This document shows, piece after piece, positions 8,270-14,749 of a DNA stretch of 32,943 nucleotides. This DNA is from Acidobacteriota bacterium. Its GTDB lineage: Bacteria; Acidobacteriota; Terriglobia; Terriglobales; Acidobacteriaceae. The notes under the pieces are model-generated. The model searched no databases and was not told where the DNA came from. It worked only from the letters and a program-made list of their open reading frames with translations. The position numbers and the translations under genes were made by a program. The stretch is taken from the NCBI GenBank assembly GCA_003225495.1, contig QIAJ01000082.1, forward strand, positions 506 through 33,448, read 5' to 3'. Position 1 is the first letter of the stretch; the number at the start of each line of letters is the position of its first letter.

Positions 8270-8590
8270 CTAGGACCTATTCTCTCCAAAGTGCCACATC
8301 GAGATGAGAAGAAAAATCTGACTAAGATTAAGCCACGTCGGTTTTGGCACGAGAATATTTCCTCGACCCCTAATGGCGTCCAAGCTGCTTGGATCCTGAC
8401 CGAATGATCGTGTGCCGCAATGCCAGACGTCTATTGTTCGGCCATTAGACCGTTCTCCGTTGGAGGATTGTGTCGTAGGGCGGGCCCGGCCAAGCCAAGG
8501 GCCCACCCCGTACCAACAGTTCCAACTTCCGGTTGTTGATACCCTCGATTGCTCGTGACGCTTCCTCGCTCTCTTGCAGTTCCCCGGTCT
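8270..8590. other. Gene-free stretch between glycosyltransferase and DUF892 locus
   Basis: The 321 bases upstream of the glycosyltransferase start hold no gene I can support. A 78-codon minus-strand frame exists but has a compositionally odd translation and no family resemblance. The glycosyltransferase promoter should lie here. Confidence 0.5.
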
Positions 8591-9135
8591 CTATGCCGCT
8601 CGTCTGCTCCGAGAAGATTTCGAGCTCATCGCTGCCTTTTTCTCCTGCTCCTCGTTCATCATCTCGTTCGGCTTCACCTTTTCGCTGAAAGCTTCCATCT
8701 TCTTTAGCGCCGCCTTCTCTTCTTTGAGATTCTGATTGAGAAGTTGTGCCACCTTCGTGTGTTTCATCTCGCGTGCCATGTCGATCAAGGATTCATATTC
8801 GCAAATCTCGTAGCTTTCGGCCTTGATCGCGGCACCCACATTAAAGACATCAATCAGATCCTGCGATGGGTCTTCTTCGCCAAACGCCTTCTTTTCGGCA
8901 ACCAAACCGCGAATACCATACACTCGGTTTCTTCCGATTCTTCCCCTAAAAGTTCAAAACATTGCTCGAGCCGTTGAATCTGTCCTTCTGTTTCTCTACG
9001 ATGTTGTTCGAAAGCTTTCTTCAGATCTGCGCGCGAGGAATCTCCCGCGAGCTCTTCAAGTGCGTCGACGAGCTGATGTTCGGCATCCATCATGTCGTTC
9101 AGCCCGTGTATAAAAAGTTCATGGCCTGTTTGCAT
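8591..9135 (-). pseudogene. DUF892 ferritin-like (YciF-type) protein, single-base frameshift
   Basis: Two overlapping minus-strand frames together make one DUF892 protein. The first starts at ATG 9135 (AGGAG five bases upstream): ELFIHGLNDMMDAEHQLVDA, then KKAFEQHRRETEGQIQRLEQ and EESEETEC. The second continues GIRGLVAEKKAFGEEDPS, then DVFNVGAAIKAESYEICEYE, and ends at 8591 with a basic Ser/Arg tail. The shift is at the CC pair 8916-8917; one extra C would restore E-C-M-G-I-R-G. DUF892 proteins are four-helix ferritin-like stress proteins with carboxylate/His metal ligands. Both halves remain well conserved, so the break is recent or a sequencing error. It follows DUF2934 by 57 bases. Confidence 0.85.
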
Positions 9136-9144
9136 GCGATCTCC

Positions 9145-9178
9145 TTTAAAGAGTGTTTTTATTTAAAGAGTGTTTTTA
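9145..9178 (-). repeat. Perfect 17-bp tandem duplication upstream of the DUF892 gene
   Basis: TTTAAAGAGTGTTTTTA is repeated exactly at 9145-9161 and 9162-9178 (plus-strand text). It fills most of the 57-base gap between the DUF2934 stop and the DUF892 Shine-Dalgarno sequence. Confidence 0.9.
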
Positions 9179-9192
9179 TTTTTTCCACGATT

Positions 9193-9459
9193 TCAGGCGG
9201 CAACTTTACCTCCTTGTCGAATGATGGCCTCAGCATCGAGCCAATCTTGCAGAGTCTGCCCTTCAGTCCGACCGCGTTCTTCGTATAGTTTGTATGCCAA
9301 TTGGCGAATTTCCGAATCTCGGGTTTCACTCCGGTTCGATGTATTGATCTCGTTGGACAGGTCAATGTTAGGAATCGAACCTGAAGCGCTTGAAGACGCT
9401 AATGCTGAGACGCGAGTGGGTTCCTGCAGTCTGACTTCAGGAGATCTTTCTGCTTTCAT
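9193..9459 (-). CDS. DUF2934 protein
   Basis: This 88-aa protein has a Ser-rich, probably disordered N-terminal half and a C-terminal DUF2934 motif (about 50-80: IRQLAYKLYEERGRTEG, then LQDWLDAEAII). DUF2934 is a short helical domain of unknown function, common in Acidobacteria and rhizobia and often found with stress or envelope genes. GGAGG lies 10 bases before the ATG. It starts 18 bases after the stop of the 102-aa gene and precedes the DUF892 gene, so the three probably form one minus-strand transcript. Confidence 0.8.
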   Translation of the reverse strand: MKAERSPEVRLQEPTRVSALASSSASGSIPNIDLSNEINTSNRSETRDSEIRQLAYKLYEERGRTEGQTLQDWLDAEAIIRQGGKVAA

Positions 9460-9477
9460 CGAAGTGGCTTCCTCCCC

Positions 9478-9786
9478 CTATTCGTAACCTGCAAGGTTCT
9501 GTGCCGGCGTAGCGAGAGAACGCTCCCACAGAACCCGAGCGCAGGGTGAGATGCAGCAGCAGGAGCAACCGTTGCAATGCTTGCTTTGACGCCGGGGTCC
9601 CGGCGAATGGAGTTCCGGCATAATACTGAATCGAAGGTTCAGCATGTGCTCGGGGTGGCCGACCGGGCCCACATAAAAAGCCCAAAGTTCTTTCAACCGC
9701 TTTGTTTGATCTGAAACAGAGGTCAGACACTCCACGATGCGGAGACGATGATCAGTCGCCTCTAGAATGTCTGTTGCCGTACGCAT
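9478..9786 (-). CDS. Hypothetical 102-aa protein with a C-terminal Cys cluster
   Basis: An excellent Shine-Dalgarno sequence (AGGAGG, four bases before the ATG at 9786) supports this frame over competing frames. Residues 1-60 look like a short amphipathic helical protein (ILEATDHRLRIVEC, LKELWAFYVG). Residues 71-82 are strikingly cysteine-rich (CNGCSCCC, then Cys82) and could bind metal. I recognise no family. It begins the probable operon with DUF2934 and DUF892. A frameshift late in the gene cannot be excluded, since the Cys-rich tail has no known counterpart. Confidence 0.55.
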   Translation of the reverse strand: MRTATDILEATDHRLRIVECLTSVSDQTKRLKELWAFYVGPVGHPEHMLNLRFSIMPELHSPGPRRQSKHCNGCSCCCISPCARVLWERSLATPAQNLAGYE

Positions 9787-10044
9787 TTATCCTCCTGGAC
9801 CAAGAGAGACGCTCAACACTGAGAGAACGTTTTGGATTGCCACATTGAACGCAGTACTGGGCGGCAGCTTGAGCCGCAGAGCGCGCCACGGTCTCGTATC
9901 AGGAATATCGCCGGCGCTGTCATGGCGACCAACCCCTGACGAAACTATTTCATCCTTAACATATTGATATGACGTCTCAAGAACTCCGCTAGTTATGCTC
10001 GTCCAGGCGGCTGCTCTTAGATGTGTGGAATGAAGGAAGGATCA

Positions 10045-10416
10045 ATGGACAAGAATATGGTTCTTTCACTAAGCCCAGATCAACGCGCCCTCGCATCCCG
10101 AGAAGCCACCCTTCGGAGTGGCGGGATGAAAGTCATTTCCGTGATGAGCCCAATTCAAGCCCGATTTGAGATCGAGATGGGAAGGTGTGGGGTTTTCTTA
10201 ATCTGTTATCGAGTATCCGCACTAGCGGCGGATGAATTGACCACATTATTTCGCAGGCATTGTCCGCAGGGACAGATCGTATTTGTAACCGAGTTGCCGG
10301 GCGATGAGAGGGTAAGGATGCCGGCTGAAGCAAACGTTGCCGTGTCGGAATCGAGTGGTCCTGAAAATATTCTCCGAGCGTTGGGACGGGAGCCGAATAC
10401 AAATGCCGTGGCGTGA
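10045..10416 (+). CDS. Receiver-like (pseudo-REC) domain protein
   Basis: From ATG 10045 (AAGGAAGG just upstream; an ATG at 10021 in the same frame is less well supported) the product is 123 aa. Its pattern resembles a response-regulator receiver fold: strand VLSLSP, helix, strand MKVISV, helix, strand GVFLICYRV, helix ADELTTLFRRHCP, strand QIVFVTELP, then strand ANVAVSE. Where receivers carry the phospho-acceptor Asp (end of strand 3) this protein has Cys54-Tyr. The paired acidic residues after strand 1 are also unclear. It is therefore probably a non-phosphorylated receiver-like regulator. There is no output domain. The assignment is from secondary-structure pattern and is moderate. Confidence 0.6.
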   Translation: MDKNMVLSLSPDQRALASREATLRSGGMKVISVMSPIQARFEIEMGRCGVFLICYRVSALAADELTTLFRRHCPQGQIVFVTELPGDERVRMPAEANVAVSESSGPENILRALGREPNTNAVA

Positions 10417-10585
10417 GTAGTGAGTGAATTTGACAACTAGGAGCCGATTGTTGAGAAGTCCTTACGGAACACGCCATCGAGATCAAGATTGCGACCGGGA
10501 GCTACGAAGTCTGGATGCAGGATTGCGGACCGGTTATGGAACAACAACATCTGCAATTTAGGCATGGCAAAATAAAGGAAGACGC

Positions 10586-11491
10586 GTGCCAGCTCTTCCG
10601 CGCTATTCGAACAGAATTCTTACCTTTATGGCGCGTCTCACCAATGACGTTCACGTATCGACCTGGAACGAACTGCAATCGAAACTGTACGAAGGTTCGT
10701 GGCAAAAGGATTTGAAGAGGTTCCGATCGCCATTCGCATTCCGCGGCCTTTCGAACGCGAAGGCAATTCCAGAAACAACATTGACCAGACTGGGAGGAGA
10801 CTATCCACGCCGGGAGCAGTCCCTCTTAAGGAACTTTCGAAAATACGCTCATCGCAGCACGACACAACCTGATTCAGTCTGGAATTGGATTGCTCTCGCG
10901 CAACATCACGGCTTACCTACCAGGCTTTTGGACTGGACCTTTTCTCCTTATATAGCTTTGCATTTCGCGACGGTCGATCAAACTGAGTGGGGAAATGAGG
11001 CGATCATCTGGTGCGTAGACTGCGTGAAAATGAAGAAGCATCTACCCGGAAAACTTCAGAAATTGCTTCATGAAGAGCAGTCTGATGTATTGACGGTGGA
11101 AATGCTGGATCTGGCAGCGCCGACATTGGCCGCGTTTGAACGATTGTCTCAAAAGCCATTTATCGCTTTTTTTGAACCGCCATCCCTGGACGATCGCATC
11201 GTCAACCAAGCGGCTTTATTCTCGGTGACATCTCGGCCCGATATAAATCTCAGTGCGTGGCTGCAGGAACACAGAGAGTTGTTTCATCGAATCTTAGTCC
11301 CGGCGAGGTTGAAGGGAGAAATTCGAGACAAGCTGGATCAGGCAAACATCAATGAGCGAATTCTATTTCCGGGATTGGATGGCCTGAGTCAATGGCTGAC
11401 TCGATACTACAGTCCGCGAATAACCGAAAAAGCTGAAAGCAGGTATTTCGATGAGGTACATCTAAGTCACCGAATGACGGATAACCGGTGA
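10586..11491 (+). CDS. FRG-domain protein
   Basis: The 301-aa product has the defining FRG features: the F-R-G triplet (residues 52-54) within AFRGLSNAKAIPETTLTR, then WNWIALAQHHGLPTRLLDWT (100-119), where the L-x-x-H-x-G-x-P-T-R-L-L-D-W block is the family core, followed by SPYIALHFA. FRG domains occur in prophage, toxin and restriction-like contexts across bacteria; their biochemical activity is not settled. The GTG at 10586 has AAGGAAG upstream. An ATG at 10628 (MARLTNDVHV) is the alternative start and begins nearer the conserved part. No partner gene is adjacent: the receiver-like gene is 169 bases upstream and a convergent gene follows. Confidence 0.85.
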   Translation: MPALPRYSNRILTFMARLTNDVHVSTWNELQSKLYEGSWQKDLKRFRSPFAFRGLSNAKAIPETTLTRLGGDYPRREQSLLRNFRKYAHRSTTQPDSVWNWIALAQHHGLPTRLLDWTFSPYIALHFATVDQTEWGNEAIIWCVDCVKMKKHLPGKLQKLLHEEQSDVLTVEMLDLAAPTLAAFERLSQKPFIAFFEPPSLDDRIVNQAALFSVTSRPDINLSAWLQEHRELFHRILVPARLKGEIRDKLDQANINERILFPGLDGLSQWLTRYYSPRITEKAESRYFDEVHLSHRMTDNR

Positions 11492-11618
11492 TGTAGTCCC
11501 CGTAAACGCTGTGGACTAGAAAAAGTTCCTCCCTCTCGCCTCCCTTGTACCGTCGCCATTCACGCAATCAGAGAGCGACATTGACTTCACCATCTCAAAT
11601 GTTCGGCCCCCGAGCGAA

Positions 11619-12398
11619 CTATCGGTGAGGCCCGACGGCCTGGGTCTCAGTAAGTTTCTTTATAATCTCCTCGCTCGGATTGCCACCTTTGCAGGTCGGA
11701 TGCCCGAACCCGCTGCTACTGACGCCGTTTTGAATATCGAAAATAAGGTTGTCGCTTGGCCCCGGCGCCACTCCCATCGGCACGGCATCCAGGGTAAGGG
11801 TATGACGGGTTTTCCAGGCAATTACGTGATCGGCACAAGAAGTATCCCCGCTCACACCGAGCGCACCGACCACTTGCCCCTTCTTATCATAGAGAGCAAG
11901 CCCTCCGCCGAAAACGATCACCCCTCCGATTGGTTTTCCCACGAGCGGGTCATCAGGCTGCCCGAACTTCTGCGGATCTCCGCCAAGAGCGGCACCTGGA
12001 TCAGGACCACTCACGATGCTATAAAGAGAACTACCAGGCTGAGCAGCCGAGTACACGTTCCCAGTAGATAAAGCGAAATTGTCGGTACTAAAGGCGTTTG
12101 CAGTATTTGCCTTCTCCGCGGAAATGACACGGCTGCCTGGCCATTGTGCACCCCGATTCGGTCCAGTAAACACAACTGCGCACACGATACCATCACGATT
12201 TACTACGGTGCCCCATTCCTGGTTTCCCAGCCCGCCATTCGCTCCCTTGCCTTCCTTGACGGCGCTCGTCAACGCTGCCTTTAGCTTGTTGTAGTCAGGC
12301 ACTCTCGAACAATCGTGAGGATCCTCTGAAAAAGCAAAAGAGGAAATTAGGAACACAGCAAAAGCTAGGACAGTGCGTGGGGCCATTGCGAATTGCAT
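11619..12398 (-). CDS. Exported GlcG/HbpS-family (DUF336) protein
   Basis: From ATG 12398 (AGGAG seven bases upstream) this is a 259-aa protein with a signal peptide (residues 1-24, cleavage likely after FAFS). The mature part carries the DUF336/GlcG-HbpS pattern: a helix with LKAALTSAVKEG, GGVIVFGGGLALYDKKGQVV and GALGVSGDTSCADH. HbpS binds haem; GlcG function is unknown. It extends a longer open frame, but those upstream codons overlap the preceding cytochrome gene. It is the last gene of the xoxF-caa3 unit, starting 21 bases after the stop of the upstream cytochrome c gene, so a role in haem or redox handling in the periplasm is plausible but inferred. Confidence 0.8.
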   Translation of the reverse strand: MQFAMAPRTVLAFAVFLISSFAFSEDPHDCSRVPDYNKLKAALTSAVKEGKGANGGLGNQEWGTVVNRDGIVCAVVFTGPNRGAQWPGSRVISAEKANTANAFSTDNFALSTGNVYSAAQPGSSLYSIVSGPDPGAALGGDPQKFGQPDDPLVGKPIGGVIVFGGGLALYDKKGQVVGALGVSGDTSCADHVIAWKTRHTLTLDAVPMGVAPGPSDNLIFDIQNGVSSSGFGHPTCKGGNPSEEIIKKLTETQAVGPHR

Positions 12399-12418
12399 GA
12401 CTAATCTCCTGAACCGAT

Positions 12419-12805
12419 TCATCGTAAGGTGTATAAATACGCCGCGATATCGCGGCTGTCCTGCTCGGTTACACCCATGTCCGGCATCGCAGTGTGAGCT
12501 TCCACCTGCCGCGGATGCTGAATCCAAAGCATGAGATTGCCAGGCGTATTCGGAAGTTCGCCGGCAATGTAATACCGCTGCGCGATGCCGTCGAGCGGCG
12601 GTCCGATGAGACCGCGCGCTCCTGCAATCCCAGAAATCTGATGGCAAGTATTGCACCCATATTTACGAATCTCCGCCTGTCCCGAACGAGCATCACCGCC
12701 GCCGGTTAGATTGGCAGCACGCTGCACTTCGGTTCGAGTCGGGCGATCGCATTCGGTAGAAAGCAGTGTGAGTGCGATCGAAGCGATGAGCAGCTTCGCT
12801 CTCAC
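12419..12805 (-). CDS. Periplasmic class I cytochrome c
   Basis: The 128-aa product starts at GTG 12805, six bases after AAGGAGG and overlapping the end of ctaG by four bases (GTGA). A hydrophobic signal-type N-terminus (LLIASIALTLLS, then Cys19; the residue before Cys is Glu, so it is not a canonical lipobox) precedes one haem c site, CNTCH (51-55). GLIGPPLDG follows the haem, and Met107 or Met110 is the likely distal ligand (AMPDMGVTE). The C-terminal DIAAYLYTLR helix is typical of class I cytochromes. The sequence resembles the cytochrome domain of subunit II in the same cluster, so it is probably an electron carrier to or within the caa3 branch. Confidence 0.9.
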   Translation of the reverse strand: MRAKLLIASIALTLLSTECDRPTRTEVQRAANLTGGGDARSGQAEIRKYGCNTCHQISGIAGARGLIGPPLDGIAQRYYIAGELPNTPGNLMLWIQHPRQVEAHTAMPDMGVTEQDSRDIAAYLYTLR

Positions 12806-13743
12806 TTGATGCCTCCTTCGGACAAGCGAACGAGTTCTGCCACGCGCGTGTAGTGCCATCGCGTCTGTGATTCCTTCATCCACTTAACGAGCAAAATCAG
12901 GGCGACGATTAGCAGCAGAGTTCCCGCAGGAATCCACATGATCAGTCCGCCGAGTTGCTGATCCTCGAGAGCTGTGAGGTGCCAGGCGGGAGCGGTTGCC
13001 ACGTAGGACGAATACCAGGGTCGCGGAGCAAATGTCAGTAGTGCCCCAAGGACACTCGTATGCAGAATGGTTGTGAATATGTATGCCAATCCGCCGCCAT
13101 AGCCGAGGGCGTGCGTGCGGTTCACTAGCGGCCACCAAAACAGCAGCGCGGTCACGAGGAAAGTCGTATGTTGCGCCGCGTGAACCCAGTCATTGTTTAG
13201 CGTCTGATCAAAAAGCCACGGGACATGCCACATCCACAGAGCGAGCGCGGAGAGCAACCACGCTGAGAGTGGCGCTGAAAATACAGTCCATATCGTCTTG
13301 AAAGATCTTGAGCGCCCTACTAGCGCCGCTCGCTCGCGCCATGATGGAGGCAATGCCCAAAGAAATGGGACCATCGGTCGGGCGAGAACGAGCATCGGGG
13401 CCGAAATCAGCATCAGGATTTCATGCTGAGTCATGTGCACCCAAAATAATTGCTCGCCGAGTTCGTGCAGTGGCGAATCGAGCGCGATGACCAGCGAAAT
13501 CCAACCGAGAGCAAACCAAACGATCGGCCAGGAAAATCCCTTCGGGCGGGCACTTCTTTGCAGCATCTTCGCTGTCCCGAAGCCGTAAAGAATTGCCGTC
13601 AGCAATAGCGGAACGACAATCAAGGGCGGCCATGTCCAATCGCTCGCCACTCTGCGGCCAGTCTCTGTTAGCGACCACGCCGGCACAGAATTGAGTAGCA
13701 CTGCTGCACCCAGCGCTGCGAGTTGGCGGCGACCCCAGGACAT
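12802..13743 (-). CDS. ctaG: Cytochrome c oxidase assembly factor CtaG (caa3 type)
   Basis: From ATG 13743, one base after the upstream stop, this is a 313-aa integral membrane protein with about seven hydrophobic helices. It has CtaG_caa3 features: DSPLHELGEQLFWVHMTQHE with its His-rich helix end, LWMWHVPWLFDQTLNN and WVHAAQHTTFLVTALLFWWP. In Bacillus, CtaG is needed for CuB-centre formation in caa3 oxidase. A longer start at 13788 is possible but would overlap the upstream gene. Placement directly behind the oxidase subunits fits the role. The C-terminal tail is basic and cytoplasmic. Confidence 0.93.
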   Translation of the reverse strand: MSWGRRQLAALGAAVLLNSVPAWSLTETGRRVASDWTWPPLIVVPLLLTAILYGFGTAKMLQRSARPKGFSWPIVWFALGWISLVIALDSPLHELGEQLFWVHMTQHEILMLISAPMLVLARPMVPFLWALPPSWRERAALVGRSRSFKTIWTVFSAPLSAWLLSALALWMWHVPWLFDQTLNNDWVHAAQHTTFLVTALLFWWPLVNRTHALGYGGGLAYIFTTILHTSVLGALLTFAPRPWYSSYVATAPAWHLTALEDQQLGGLIMWIPAGTLLLIVALILLVKWMKESQTRWHYTRVAELVRLSEGGIK

Positions 13744-13744
13744 T

Positions 13745-14116
13745 TCATTCACACGGACTGAGAATCCACCGTGGCACCGATCCCGCAACGATCACCACGG
13801 CAAAAGAAAAACTGAATGCCATTCCCAGAAGAGCCTGGAAGTGAGCGCGGTCGAACGGGCTTCCACCTTCTTCAGACGTGCTCCCGGGAAAGCGTTTGAA
13901 CTCCACGAGTCCCGTTGCGAAACCGCTTATCGCAATTACCAGGCAGACGATGTCGATGACATGCAGCACGTAATGGTGGCCGGTCGAGCAACTATGTTGC
14001 TCGAGCACGTAGCTCAAACCGAGATCAATGCTCCAGGCGAGAAAACCCGCGGCTAGACTCCACCAAAGCCCCCACGGTGTTCGCCCGGCCCGAATGACGT
14101 GTTCTGAACGTTCCAT
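13745..14116 (-). CDS. Small three-TM membrane protein of the caa3 cluster
   Basis: The 123-aa hydrophobic protein has about three helices (WGLWWSLAAGFLAWSIDLGL; HYVLHVIDIVCLVIAISGFA; ALLGMAFSFSFAVVIVAGSV). Its start lies nine bases after the ctaE stop, and its own stop is followed after one base by ctaG. I do not recognise a named family. Similar small hydrophobic genes are often found between subunit III and CtaG in acidobacterial and actinobacterial caa3 clusters, where they may act as a small subunit or assembly aid. The HSCSTGHH segment between helices 1 and 2 is rich in potential metal ligands. Confidence 0.75.
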   Translation of the reverse strand: MERSEHVIRAGRTPWGLWWSLAAGFLAWSIDLGLSYVLEQHSCSTGHHYVLHVIDIVCLVIAISGFATGLVEFKRFPGSTSEEGGSPFDRAHFQALLGMAFSFSFAVVIVAGSVPRWILSPCE

Positions 14117-14125
14117 TTCAAAATC

Positions 14126-14749
14126 TCACAGAAATCGTGTGGTTCCATAAATCAGGAAATCGATCATCAAACCTGTGACAACCACGAAATACCAGTAGTC
14201 GGAATTGATCGCGGCGTCGGCGAGACGTGTACCCTCCATTTTTGGAGTGAAAGAGATTACTAGCAGGACCAGAGTCTCGATCAACTCTGTCACGAGATGC
14301 CCCGAATGCATTCCGATGAGCACCCACACAGTCGATGAATAGGCGTCATCAGACCAGCGACAGTTCAACGTGGTGAACTCGAGGACGCGGATACCCGTGG
14401 CCGCCATTGCAAACAACGAGAGAGCGAGCAAACCGTTTCTAACTGCCCGCCGGTCACCATCCGGAGCGCGTTTCCTCACCCACCACGCCGGAACAATGCT
14501 TAGCAGGAAGACCACTGCGTTGACAGCACCGTAGGTAAGTGACGGTGGTAGATGTCCAGGCGGCCAATTCGTTGATCGCGTTCGCAAATAAAAATAGGCG
14601 GCGAAAATCAGGGCAAACATCATGGCCTCGATCGCCATATAAAAGACGTTCGCAAGCCACGTTGTATTGCGGTGACCAAACGCCACACTCGGCAGTCCGG
14701 ATACGTCGAGAGTCAACGGCCTTCGAATTGGCTCGTTCAACGAACCCAT
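14126..14749 (-). CDS. ctaE: Cytochrome c oxidase subunit III
   Basis: The 207-aa, five-helix membrane protein is the usual length of bacterial short-form subunit III. It contains NTTWLANVFYMAIEAMMFAL, with the conserved Glu in helix III-type position, FAAYFYLRTRS, a GMHSGHLVTELIETLVLL helix and a terminal DYWYFVVVTGLMIDFLIYG. Subunit III stabilises the proton-uptake side of subunit I. GGAGGTG lies five bases before the ATG. The gene overlaps the end of ctaD by 13 bases, implying translational coupling. Confidence 0.93.
   Translation of the reverse strand: MGSLNEPIRRPLTLDVSGLPSVAFGHRNTTWLANVFYMAIEAMMFALIFAAYFYLRTRSTNWPPGHLPPSLTYGAVNAVVFLLSIVPAWWVRKRAPDGDRRAVRNGLLALSLFAMAATGIRVLEFTTLNCRWSDDAYSSTVWVLIGMHSGHLVTELIETLVLLVISFTPKMEGTRLADAAINSDYWYFVVVTGLMIDFLIYGTTRFL

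Noticed and set aside
8270..8506. 78-codon minus-strand frame before the glycosyltransferase
   Set aside because: No ribosome-binding site, odd composition and no family resemblance.
11619..12656. 345-codon version of the GlcG/HbpS-like gene
   Set aside because: The upstream codons overlap the cytochrome c gene; ATG 12398 has a good AGGAG and begins a signal peptide.
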